A DNA stretch of 64,000 nt from Zestomonas insulae (GTDB lineage: Bacteria > Pseudomonadota > Gammaproteobacteria > Pseudomonadales > Pseudomonadaceae). The stretch covers positions 372,001 through 436,000 of the forward strand of contig NZ_JAFEUP010000006.1 of the NCBI RefSeq assembly GCF_016901015.1, written 5' to 3'. A model generated the notes under the pieces. That model searched no databases, was not told the origin of the DNA, and saw only the letters and a list, made by a program, of their open reading frames with translations. Both the position numbers and the translations under genes were made by a program. Positions 33,361-41,528 of the stretch are shown in pieces (positions within the stretch are counted from its first letter, which is position 1; each line of letters begins with the position of its first letter).

Positions 33361-35865
33361 ATGACGCAAGTCACGGTGAAAGAACTGGCCCAAGTGGTCG
33401 ATACACCGGTAGAACGCCTGCTGCTGCAGATGCGCGAGGCGGGTTTGCCGCACACCGGCGCCGAGCAAGTTGTGACCGATACCGAGAAACAGGCCCTGTT
33501 GGCCCACCTCAAACGCAGTCACGGCGATAAGGTCGAAGAGCCGCGCAAGATTACCTTGCAGCGCAAGACCACCAGCACCCTGCGGGTTGCCGGTAGCAAG
33601 ACCATCAGTGTCGAAGTGCGCAAGAAGAAAACCTTCGTCAAGCGCAGCGCTGAAGAGATCGAAGCGGAGAAGGCGCGCGAGCTGGAAGAGCAGCGTGCCG
33701 CCGAAGAGGCTGCGCGCCTCAAGGCCGAAGACGAAGCCAAGCGCCGTGCCGACGAGGAGTCTCGGCAGAAGGTTGCCGAGCCTGTCGCGCAGGAGCATGC
33801 CGCCGAAGCGGTGGTTGCGGATCTGGCGCCAGTGGCTGCTATCGAGCCCGTGGTGGCACCGTCCGACGCCGATGCTCGCAAGAAAGACGAAGTGCGTCGT
33901 CCTGAGCGCGCTCGCGTTGCCGATGACAGCGATCGCCGTGGCGAGCGCAAGAACACCGCGCACCGCCCGACCGTCAAGGAAAAGGCTCCGGCACCGCGTG
34001 CCGCGCCGCGCAGCGTCGACGAAGAGTCGGACAGCTTCCGCCGTGGCGGTCGTGGCAAGGGCAAGCTGAAGAAGCGTAATCAGCATGGCTTCCAGAGCCC
34101 GAGCGGCCCGGTGGTGCGCGAAGTTGCCCTGGGCGAGACCATCACCGTCAGCGAGCTGGCTCAGCAGATGTCGGTGAAGGCGGCTGAAGTCATCAAGTTC
34201 ATGTTCAAGCTCGGCACGCCGGTGACCATCAACCAGGTGCTCGACCAGGAAACCGCGCAGCTGATCGCCGAAGAGCATGGCCACAAGGTCAAGCTGGTCA
34301 GCGACAACATGCTCGAAGAGCAGCTGGCCGAATCGCTGAAGTTCGAAGGTGAGGCGTTCTCCCGTGCACCGGTGGTGACCGTGATGGGTCACGTCGACCA
34401 CGGCAAGACCTCGCTGCTCGACTACATCCGTCGCGCCAAGGTCGCCGCGGGCGAGGCGGGCGGTATCACCCAGCACATCGGTGCCTACCACGTGGAAACC
34501 GAGCGTGGCATGGTCACCTTCCTCGATACCCCGGGTCACGCCGCGTTCACCCAGATGCGTGCCCGCGGTGCCCAGGCGACCGACATCGTCATCCTCGTTG
34601 TTGCTGCCGACGACGGTGTGATGCCGCAGACCCAGGAAGCTGTACAGCACGCGAAAGCGGCTGGCGTGCCGATCGTGGTTGCGGTGAACAAGATGGACAA
34701 GCCGGAAGCCAACCCGGACAACATCAAGAACGGCCTGGCCGCGCTGGATGTGATTCCGGAAGAGTGGGGCGGCGATGCACCTTTCGTTCCGGTGTCGGCG
34801 AAAGTCGGTACCGGCGTCGACGAGCTGCTCGAAGCCGTGCTGCTGCAGGCTGAAGTGCTCGAGCTCAAGGCCACACCGTCTGCCCCGGGTCGTGGTGTGG
34901 TGGTCGAGTCGCGCCTGGACAAGGGCCGTGGCCCGGTGGCCACCGTGCTGGTCCAGGACGGTACTCTGCGTCAGGGCGACATGGTCCTGGTCGGTGTCAA
35001 CTACGGTCGCGTGCGGGCCATGCTCGACGAGAACGGCAAGCCGATCAAGGAAGCCGGTCCGTCGATTCCGGTCGAGATCCTCGGCCTGGATGGTACCCCG
35101 GATGCTGGCGACGACATGACCGTGGTTGCCGACGAGAAGAAGGCCCGCGAAGTCGCGCTGTTCCGTCAAGGCAAGTTCCGCGAGGTCAAACTGGCTCGCG
35201 CGCATGCCGGCAAGCTGGAAAACATCTTCGAGAACATGGGGCAGGAAGAGAAGAAGACGCTCAACATCGTCCTCAAATCCGACGTCCGTGGTTCGTTGGA
35301 AGCGCTGCAGGGCTCGCTCAGCGGGCTGGGCAACGATGAAGTTCAGGTGCGTGTGGTCGGTGGCGGCGTCGGTGGTATCACCGAGTCCGATGCCAACCTG
35401 GCCCTGGCCTCCAACGCGGTGCTGTTCGGCTTCAACGTGCGTGCCGATGCCGGCGCGCGCAAGATCGTCGAAGCCGAAGGTCTGGATATGCGTTACTACA
35501 ACGTGATCTACGACATCATCGAAGACGTGAAGAAAGCCCTGACCGGCATGCTCGGCAGCGACGTTCGCGAGAACATCCTCGGCGTTGCCGAAGTGCGCGA
35601 TGTGTTCCGCTCGCCGAAGTTCGGCGCGATCGCCGGTTGTATGGTGATCGAGGGTACCGTGCACCGTAACCGCCCGATCCGTGTACTGCGCGACGACGTG
35701 GTGATCTTCGAAGGCGAACTGGAGTCCCTGCGCCGCTTCAAGGACGACATGTCCGAGGTGCGTGCCGGCATGGAGTGCGGTATTGGCGTGAAGAGCTACA
35801 ACGACGTCAAAGTCGGCGACAAGATCGAAGTGTTCGAGAAAGTCCAGGTGGCTCGCAGCCTCTAA
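33361..35865 (+). CDS. infB: translation initiation factor IF-2
   Basis: 834-residue GTPase that brings initiator tRNA to the 30S subunit. N-terminal IF2_N domain, a highly charged Glu/Lys/Arg/Ala linker (about 95-250), second IF2_N motif, G domain from about 335 with GHVDHGKTS at 343 and DTPGHAAF and NKMDKPEA, then domains II, III and the fMet-tRNA-binding C-terminal domain. Notable because the initiator tRNA gene usually upstream in this locus is decayed. Confidence 0.98.
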   Translation: MTQVTVKELAQVVDTPVERLLLQMREAGLPHTGAEQVVTDTEKQALLAHLKRSHGDKVEEPRKITLQRKTTSTLRVAGSKTISVEVRKKKTFVKRSAEEIEAEKARELEEQRAAEEAARLKAEDEAKRRADEESRQKVAEPVAQEHAAEAVVADLAPVAAIEPVVAPSDADARKKDEVRRPERARVADDSDRRGERKNTAHRPTVKEKAPAPRAAPRSVDEESDSFRRGGRGKGKLKKRNQHGFQSPSGPVVREVALGETITVSELAQQMSVKAAEVIKFMFKLGTPVTINQVLDQETAQLIAEEHGHKVKLVSDNMLEEQLAESLKFEGEAFSRAPVVTVMGHVDHGKTSLLDYIRRAKVAAGEAGGITQHIGAYHVETERGMVTFLDTPGHAAFTQMRARGAQATDIVILVVAADDGVMPQTQEAVQHAKAAGVPIVVAVNKMDKPEANPDNIKNGLAALDVIPEEWGGDAPFVPVSAKVGTGVDELLEAVLLQAEVLELKATPSAPGRGVVVESRLDKGRGPVATVLVQDGTLRQGDMVLVGVNYGRVRAMLDENGKPIKEAGPSIPVEILGLDGTPDAGDDMTVVADEKKAREVALFRQGKFREVKLARAHAGKLENIFENMGQEEKKTLNIVLKSDVRGSLEALQGSLSGLGNDEVQVRVVGGGVGGITESDANLALASNAVLFGFNVRADAGARKIVEAEGLDMRYYNVIYDIIEDVKKALTGMLGSDVRENILGVAEVRDVFRSPKFGAIAGCMVIEGTVHRNRPIRVLRDDVVIFEGELESLRRFKDDMSEVRAGMECGIGVKSYNDVKVGDKIEVFEKVQVARSL

Positions 35866-35883
35866 GCCGCGCGCCGCAAACGC

Positions 35884-35916
35884 AACGCCCGGTCCGGCTC
35901 TGCCCGGCCGGGCGTT
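35884..35916 (+). other. GC-rich hairpin between infB and rbfA
   Basis: Stem AACGCCCGG/CCGGGCGTT with additional pairing in the loop, followed by GCTTTTAA. It looks like a weak internal terminator or processing site. Confidence 0.5.
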
Positions 35917-35972
35917 TGCCGCTTTTAAGCCGTGCAGGTCTGCCTGGGCGGCGGGTGATAGGTAAGTGAACG

Positions 35973-36362
35973 ATGGGCAAAGATTATAGCCGTACCCAGC
36001 GCATTGGCGATCAGATGCAGCGCGAGCTGTCGGACCTGATTCGCCGGGAAATCAAGGATCCCCGGCTGGGGATGGTGACCATCACCGCGGTCGAGGTCAG
36101 TCGCGATCTCGGCCACGCCAAGGTGTTCACCACGGTGATGAGCGTCGACGGCGACGAGGCCGTGACGCAGAGCATCAAGGTGCTCAACGATGCGGCAGGT
36201 TTCCTGCGTATGCAGCTGGCGCGAGCGATGAAGCTACGCAGCGTGCCGCAACTGCATTTCCACTACGACGAAAGCGTGCTGCGCGGCACCCATCTGTCGG
36301 CGTTGATCGAGCGCGCGGTGGCTGAGGACAATCAGCACCGTGCGGGCGACGACGAGGAGTAG
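35973..36362 (+). CDS. rbfA: ribosome-binding factor A
   Basis: 129-residue KH-fold protein that binds the 30S subunit during late 16S maturation and cold adaptation. The family signature DQMQRELSDLIRREIKDPRLGMVTITAVEVSRDLGHAKVF is near the N-terminus and LRSVPQLHFHYDESV near 88-103. ATG 35973. truB starts 3 bp after its stop. Confidence 0.97.
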   Translation: MGKDYSRTQRIGDQMQRELSDLIRREIKDPRLGMVTITAVEVSRDLGHAKVFTTVMSVDGDEAVTQSIKVLNDAAGFLRMQLARAMKLRSVPQLHFHYDESVLRGTHLSALIERAVAEDNQHRAGDDEE

Positions 36363-36365
36363 ATC

Positions 36366-37283
36366 GTGGCTCAGGTTAAACGTGTTCGCCGCGACGTCAG
36401 CGGTATCTTGATCCTCGACAAGCCGCGCGGCCTGACTTCCAACGCCGCGCTGCAGAAGGTCCGCTGGTTGCTCAATGCCGAGAAGGCCGGGCATACCGGC
36501 AGTCTCGACCCGCTGGCCACCGGCGTGTTGCCGCTGTGTTTCGGTGAGGCGACCAAGTTCTCCCAGTACCTGCTCGATGCCGACAAGGGCTACGAGACGC
36601 TGATGCAACTGGGCGTGACCACCACCACCGCCGACGCCGAAGGCGAAGTGCTCGAGCGCCGCGAGGTGACCGTTGGTCGCGCGGAGATCGAAGCGGTGCT
36701 GCCGCGCTTCCGTGGCCCGATCAGCCAGATTCCGCCGATGTACTCGGCGCTCAAGCGCGATGGCCAGCCGCTGTACAAGCTGGCGCGGGCCGGCGAAGTG
36801 GTGGAGCGCGAGGCGCGTTCTGTTACTATTGCGCGCCTGGAATTGCTGGCGGTCGAGCAGTCGCAGGCGCGATTGGCGGTGGACTGCAGTAAAGGCACCT
36901 ATATTCGTACCCTGGTCGAAGACATCGGCCAACTGCTGGGCTGCGGTGCCCACGTGGCGGAACTGCGGCGTACCCAGGCCGGACCGTTCAGCCTGGCGCA
37001 GAGCGTCAGCCTGGAAGAGCTGGAGCAGGCGCACGCCGAAGGTGGCAACGAGGCCCTGGATCGCTTCCTGCTGCCGTCCGACAGTGGCCTGGAGCATTGG
37101 CCGCTGCTGCAGTTCTCCGAGCACAGCGCCTTCTACTGGCTGCATGGTCAGCCGGTACGCGCGCCGGAAGCGCCGAAGTTCGGCATGGTGCGGGTGCAAG
37201 ATCACAACGGTCGCTTCATCGGCATCGGTGAAGTGAGCGAAGACGGGCGCATTGCGCCGCGTCGACTGATTCGGTCCGCGTGA
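36366..37283 (+). CDS. truB: tRNA pseudouridine-55 synthase
   Basis: 305-residue enzyme that makes pseudouridine 55 in the T arm of tRNAs. Motif SGILILDKPRGLTSN, catalytic Asp in AGHTGSLDPLATGVLPLCFG near residue 47, and the KGTYIRTLVEDIG motif near 178; C-terminal PUA-like domain. GTG start 36366 immediately after rbfA. Its substrate class includes the initiator tRNA. Confidence 0.98.
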   Translation: MAQVKRVRRDVSGILILDKPRGLTSNAALQKVRWLLNAEKAGHTGSLDPLATGVLPLCFGEATKFSQYLLDADKGYETLMQLGVTTTTADAEGEVLERREVTVGRAEIEAVLPRFRGPISQIPPMYSALKRDGQPLYKLARAGEVVEREARSVTIARLELLAVEQSQARLAVDCSKGTYIRTLVEDIGQLLGCGAHVAELRRTQAGPFSLAQSVSLEELEQAHAEGGNEALDRFLLPSDSGLEHWPLLQFSEHSAFYWLHGQPVRAPEAPKFGMVRVQDHNGRFIGIGEVSEDGRIAPRRLIRSA

Positions 37284-37403
37284 CCGAAACCACGTCCGGC
37301 GGTGTCCGTGCGTGGCAACGAGGGTGGCTGTCAACAGGCGCGGTCATACCTCATTTACTCATACAGGGAGTGATCCCTGGCCTGTTCACTCAAGGAGCCC
37401 ATC

Positions 37404-37673
37404 ATGGCACTGAGCGTCGAAGAAAAAGCCCAGATCGTTAACGATTACAAGCAAGCTGAAGGTGACACTGGCTCGCCGGAAGTGCAGGTTGCACTGCTGT
37501 CCGCCAACATCAACAAGCTGCAGGACCACTTCAAGGCCAACGGCAAAGACCACCACTCGCGTCGTGGCTTGATCCGTATGGTTAACCAGCGCCGCAAGCT
37601 GCTGGACTACCTGAAGGGTAAGGACGCCTCTCGTTACAGCGCCCTGATCGGTCGCCTGGGCCTGCGTCGCTAA
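37404..37673 (+). CDS. rpsO: 30S ribosomal protein S15
   Basis: 89-residue primary 16S rRNA-binding protein, standard length. The signature TGSPEVQVALLSANINKLQDHFKANGKDHHSRRGLIRMVNQRRKLLDYL is complete. ATG 37404 is preceded by AAGGAG. Upstream of pnp, as in most gammaproteobacteria. Confidence 0.99.
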   Translation: MALSVEEKAQIVNDYKQAEGDTGSPEVQVALLSANINKLQDHFKANGKDHHSRRGLIRMVNQRRKLLDYLKGKDASRYSALIGRLGLRR

Positions 37674-37688
37674 GACGCAAGCGAGCTG

Positions 37689-37763
37689 GAAGCTGGACTC
37701 CGGAGGCTGGGAACAGGACATCGCGCTTGTTCCCAGCTTCGGGTTTCCAGCTTCAAGCTTTTT
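37689..37763 (+). promoter_or_regulatory. nested double stem between rpsO and pnp
   Basis: Inner stem GCTGGGAACA/TGTTCCCAGC (37706-37715 with 37728-37737) enclosed by outer stem GAAGCTGGA/TCCAGCTTC (37689-37697 with 37746-37754), followed by AAGCTTTTTA. It could end rpsO transcripts and, as in E. coli, give an RNase III-cleaved double strand used in PNPase autocontrol; the second is inference. Confidence 0.6.
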
Positions 37764-37837
37764 AGGGACTGCCTCGGGTCCGACTCCCGACACTTCCGCC
37801 AATTTCCCCAAAGGCAACAAAGAGAAGGAAAATCACC

Positions 37838-39946
37838 GTGAACCCGGTTATCAAGAAATTCCAATTCGGTCAGTCGACCGTCACCCTCGAGACTGGCCGT
37901 ATCGCCCGTCAGGCCAGCGGCGCCGTGCTGGTTACCGTCGACAACGACGTCAGCGTGCTGGTAACCGTGGTCGGTGCCAAGCAAGCCGATCCGGGCAAGG
38001 GCTTCTTCCCGCTGTCCGTGCACTATCAGGAAAAAGCCTACGCAGCCGGCAAGATCCCCGGTGGCTTCTTCAAGCGTGAAGCGCGTCCCTCCGAGAAGGA
38101 GACCCTCACCTCGCGTCTGATCGACCGTCCGATCCGCCCGCTGTTCCCGGAAGGCTTCCTCAACGAAGTGCAGGTCATCTGCACCGTGATCTCCACCAGC
38201 AAGAAAACCGATCCGGACATCGCTGCGATGATCGGTACTTCGGCGGCCCTGGCGATCTCCGGTATCCCGTTCGATGGCCCGATCGGTGCCGCGCGCGTGG
38301 CCTTCCACCCGGAAACCGGCTACCTGCTGAACCCGACCTACGAGCAGCTCAAAGCTTCCAGCCTGGACATGGTCGTGGCCGGTACCAAGGACGCTGTGCT
38401 GATGGTTGAATCGGAAGCCAAAGAGCTGACCGAAGACCAGATGCTGGGTGGCGTGCTGTTCGCCCACGACGAATTCCAGGCGGTGATCAAGGCCGTTGAA
38501 GAGCTGGCTGCCGAAGCCGGCAAGCCGCGTTGGAACTGGACCGCTCCGGTCGAGAACAGCGCACTGCTGAACGCCATCAAGGCGGAGTTCGGTGATGCCA
38601 TCTCCCAGGCCTACACCATCACCGTCAAGCAGGACCGCTACAACCGCCTCGGCGAGCTGCGCGACCAGGTCGTCGCCACCTTCGCTGGTGAAGAAGACGG
38701 CAAGTCCCCGGCCGGTGAGGTCAAGGACGCTTTCGGCCTGATCGAATACCGCACCGTGCGCGAGAACATCGTCAACGGCAAGCCGCGTATCGACGGTCGC
38801 GACACTCGCACCGTACGTGGTCTGAACATCGAAGTCGGCGTGCTCGACAAGACCCACGGTTCGGCGCTGTTCACCCGTGGCGAAACCCAGGCGCTGGTCG
38901 TGGCCACCCTCGGTACCGCGCGTGACGCTCAGCTGCTCGACACCCTCGAAGGCGAGCGCAAAGACCCCTTCATGCTGCACTACAACTTCCCGCCGTACTC
39001 GGTCGGTGAGTGTGGTCGCATGGGCGCCACCGGTCGCCGCGAAATCGGTCACGGCCGCCTGGCCCGTCGTGGCGTCGCCGCCATGCTGCCGGCTGCCGAC
39101 GAGTTCCCGTACACCATCCGTATCGTCTCGGAAATCACCGAGTCCAACGGTTCCTCCTCGATGGCTTCGGTGTGCGGCGCGTCCCTCGCACTGATGGATG
39201 CCGGCGTGCCGATGAAGGCGCCGGTGGCCGGTATCGCTATGGGTCTGGTCAAGGAAGGCGACAAGTTCGCGGTCCTCACCGACATCCTCGGTGACGAAGA
39301 CCACCTCGGCGACATGGACTTCAAAGTGGCCGGTACCGCCAATGGCGTCACCGCGCTGCAGATGGACATCAAGATCCAGGGCATCACCGAAGAGATCATG
39401 GAGATCGCTCTGAATCAGGCGCTGGAAGCGCGTCTGAACATCCTCGGCCAGATGAACCAGGTGATCGCCCAGTCGCGCAGCGAGCTGTCGGAGAACGCCC
39501 CGACCATGCTGGCGATGAAGATCGACCAGGACAAGATCCGCGACGTCATCGGCAAGGGTGGCGCGACCATCCGTGGTATCTGCGAAGAGACTAAGGCGTC
39601 GATCGACATCGAAGACGATGGCTCGATTAAGATCTTCGGCGAGACCAAGGAAGCGGCCGAAGCGGCCAAGCAACGCGTCCTGGCGATCACCGCGGAAGCG
39701 GAAATCGGCAAGATCTACGTGGGTCGCGTCGAGCGCATCGTCGACTTCGGTGCCTTCGTCAACATCCTGCCGGGCAAAGACGGTCTGGTGCACATCTCGA
39801 TGCTGAGCGATCAGCGCGTCGAGAAAGTCACCGACGTGCTGCAGGAAGGTCAGGAAGTGAAGGTCCTGGTGCTGGACGTGGACAACCGCGGCCGCATCAA
39901 GCTGTCGATCAAGGACGTCGCGGCGGCTGAAGCCTCCGGCGTCTGA
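37838..39946 (+). CDS. pnp: polyribonucleotide nucleotidyltransferase (PNPase)
   Basis: 702-residue 3'-5' phosphorolytic exoribonuclease and degradosome component. Two RNase PH domains (about 10-225 and 310-540) joined by a helical domain, KH domain (about 553-610, IRDVIGKGGATIRGICEE) and S1 domain (about 620-690, GKIYVGRVERIVDFGAFVNILPGKDGLVHIS). GTG start at 37838 with an AGAAGGAAA site. Confidence 0.98.
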   Translation: MNPVIKKFQFGQSTVTLETGRIARQASGAVLVTVDNDVSVLVTVVGAKQADPGKGFFPLSVHYQEKAYAAGKIPGGFFKREARPSEKETLTSRLIDRPIRPLFPEGFLNEVQVICTVISTSKKTDPDIAAMIGTSAALAISGIPFDGPIGAARVAFHPETGYLLNPTYEQLKASSLDMVVAGTKDAVLMVESEAKELTEDQMLGGVLFAHDEFQAVIKAVEELAAEAGKPRWNWTAPVENSALLNAIKAEFGDAISQAYTITVKQDRYNRLGELRDQVVATFAGEEDGKSPAGEVKDAFGLIEYRTVRENIVNGKPRIDGRDTRTVRGLNIEVGVLDKTHGSALFTRGETQALVVATLGTARDAQLLDTLEGERKDPFMLHYNFPPYSVGECGRMGATGRREIGHGRLARRGVAAMLPAADEFPYTIRIVSEITESNGSSSMASVCGASLALMDAGVPMKAPVAGIAMGLVKEGDKFAVLTDILGDEDHLGDMDFKVAGTANGVTALQMDIKIQGITEEIMEIALNQALEARLNILGQMNQVIAQSRSELSENAPTMLAMKIDQDKIRDVIGKGGATIRGICEETKASIDIEDDGSIKIFGETKEAAEAAKQRVLAITAEAEIGKIYVGRVERIVDFGAFVNILPGKDGLVHISMLSDQRVEKVTDVLQEGQEVKVLVLDVDNRGRIKLSIKDVAAAEASGV

Positions 39947-39962
39947 GTCGTCTAGCTGAATG

Positions 39963-39988
39963 AAAAGGGCCCTTCGGGGCCCTTTTTT
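39963..39988 (+). terminator. pnp terminator
   Basis: AAAAGGGCCC-TTCG-GGGCCC stem-loop followed by six T. Confidence 0.94.
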
Positions 39989-40002
39989 ATGGCCGACGCT
40001 TT

Positions 40003-40070
40003 TGTAGCGGCGAATTCATCCACGACAGGCGGCGGTGACCGCCGAACGCGAATGAGGTCGCGCCTACGGT
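40003..40070. repeat. REP-like inverted pair downstream of pnp
   Basis: GTAGCGGCGAATTCATCC at one end and, inverted, CGCGAATGAGGTCGCGCCTAC at the other (reverse complement begins GTAGGCGCGACCTCAT). The pattern matches the common Pseudomonas extragenic repeat in two opposed copies. It lies between the convergent pnp and glyA genes. Confidence 0.55.
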
Positions 40071-40106
40071 AGATGGCGCACAGCGGGCGATTTTGGCTAC
40101 GCGCAC

Positions 40107-40135
40107 AAAAAAGCCCGGCGCTAGGCCGGGCTTCT
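40107..40135 (-). terminator. glyA terminator
   Basis: Minus strand GCCCGGC stem, 5-nt loop, GCCGGGC, then six T. Confidence 0.92.
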
Positions 40136-40152
40136 TCGTTGCAGGGCTGGGC

Positions 40153-41406
40153 TTAGTTGCCGTACACGGCGAACTTGGCGCATACCGCCTTGACCTTGGC
40201 GCGCACGCTGTCGACCACGGACTCGTCGCCCATGTTCTCGAGGATGTCGCAGATCCAGCCGGCCAGCTCACGGCACTCGGCTTCCTTGAAGCCGCGGGTG
40301 GTTACGGCCGGGGTGCCGATGCGCAGACCGGAGGTGACGAACGGCGAACGTGGGTCGTTCGGCACGCTGTTCTTGTTCACGGTGATGAACGCGCGGCCGA
40401 GGGCGGCGTCGGCATCCTTTCCGGTGATGTCCTGCTTGATCAGCGAGAGCAGGAACAGGTGGTTCTGCGTGCCACCGGAGACCACGTCGAAGCCGCGCTC
40501 GATGAACACCTGGGCCATGGTCTGGGCGTTCTTCACGACCTGCTGCTGGTAGGTCTTGAATTCCGGCTGCAGGGCTTCCTTGAAGCACACTGCCTTGGCG
40601 GCGATGACGTGCTCCAGCGGGCCGCCCTGGGCACCCGGGAAGACCGCGGAGTTGAGCTTCTTCTCGATCTCCTCGTTCTTGCGCGCGAGGATCAGGCCGC
40701 CGCGCGGGCCGCGCAGGGTCTTGTGAGTGGTGGTGGTGACCACGTCGGCGAACGGTACCGGGTTCGGGTACACGCCAGCGGCAACCAGACCGGCCACGTG
40801 GGCCATGTCGACGAACAGGTAGGCACCGACCTTGTCGGCGATGGCGCGGAAGCGGGCGAAGTCCAGCACCTGCGAGTAGGCGGAGAAGCCAGCAACGATC
40901 ATCTTCGGCTTGTGCTCAACGGCCAGGCGCTCGACTTCGTCGTAGTCGATCAGGCCGGCATCGGTGATGCCGTACTGCACGGCGTGGTACAGCTTGCCGG
41001 ACGAGGACACGCTGGCGCCGTGGGTCAGGTGACCACCGTGGGCCAGGCTCATGCCGAGGATGGTGTCACCGGCGCTGAGCAGGGCCAGGTAGACCGCGGC
41101 GTTGGCCTGCGAGCCGGCGTGCGGCTGGACGTTGGCGTAGTCGGCACCGAACAGTTGCTTGGCGCGGTCGATGGCCAGTTGCTCGACCACGTCGACGTAC
41201 TCGCAACCACCGTAGTAGCGCTTGCCCGGGTAGCCTTCGGCGTACTTGTTGGTGAGGACCGAACCCTGGGCTTCCATGACCGCCGGGCTGGTGTAGTTTT
41301 CCGAGGCGATCAGCTCGATGTGTTCTTCCTGGCGTTGGGCTTCTTGCTCCATCGCGGCAAAGAGTTCGGCATCGTAGCGGGCGAGGGTCAAATCACGGCT
41401 GAACAT
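40153..41406 (-). CDS. glyA: serine hydroxymethyltransferase
   Basis: 417-residue PLP enzyme that converts serine and tetrahydrofolate to glycine and methylene-tetrahydrofolate. PLP lysine in the VVTTTTHKTLRGPRGG motif near 230; N-terminal IELIASENYTSPAVMEAQGS is canonical. ATG 41406 gives the standard MFSRDLTLARYDAEL start with a GAGGA site. Pseudomonads often have more than one glyA; position next to morA matches P. aeruginosa glyA3. Confidence 0.97.
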   Translation of the reverse strand: MFSRDLTLARYDAELFAAMEQEAQRQEEHIELIASENYTSPAVMEAQGSVLTNKYAEGYPGKRYYGGCEYVDVVEQLAIDRAKQLFGADYANVQPHAGSQANAAVYLALLSAGDTILGMSLAHGGHLTHGASVSSSGKLYHAVQYGITDAGLIDYDEVERLAVEHKPKMIVAGFSAYSQVLDFARFRAIADKVGAYLFVDMAHVAGLVAAGVYPNPVPFADVVTTTTHKTLRGPRGGLILARKNEEIEKKLNSAVFPGAQGGPLEHVIAAKAVCFKEALQPEFKTYQQQVVKNAQTMAQVFIERGFDVVSGGTQNHLFLLSLIKQDITGKDADAALGRAFITVNKNSVPNDPRSPFVTSGLRIGTPAVTTRGFKEAECRELAGWICDILENMGDESVVDSVRAKVKAVCAKFAVYGN

Positions 41407-41528
41407 GGCGGTCCTCATAAGGATCGGTACTGGGGGAAGGCGCGCATTCTAACGCATCCCTTCCTGGCTGGGGTATGAAAGGCAATCACGTCACGGACGA
41501 GCGGAATTCACCTGGCCGCCAGCGCCGC

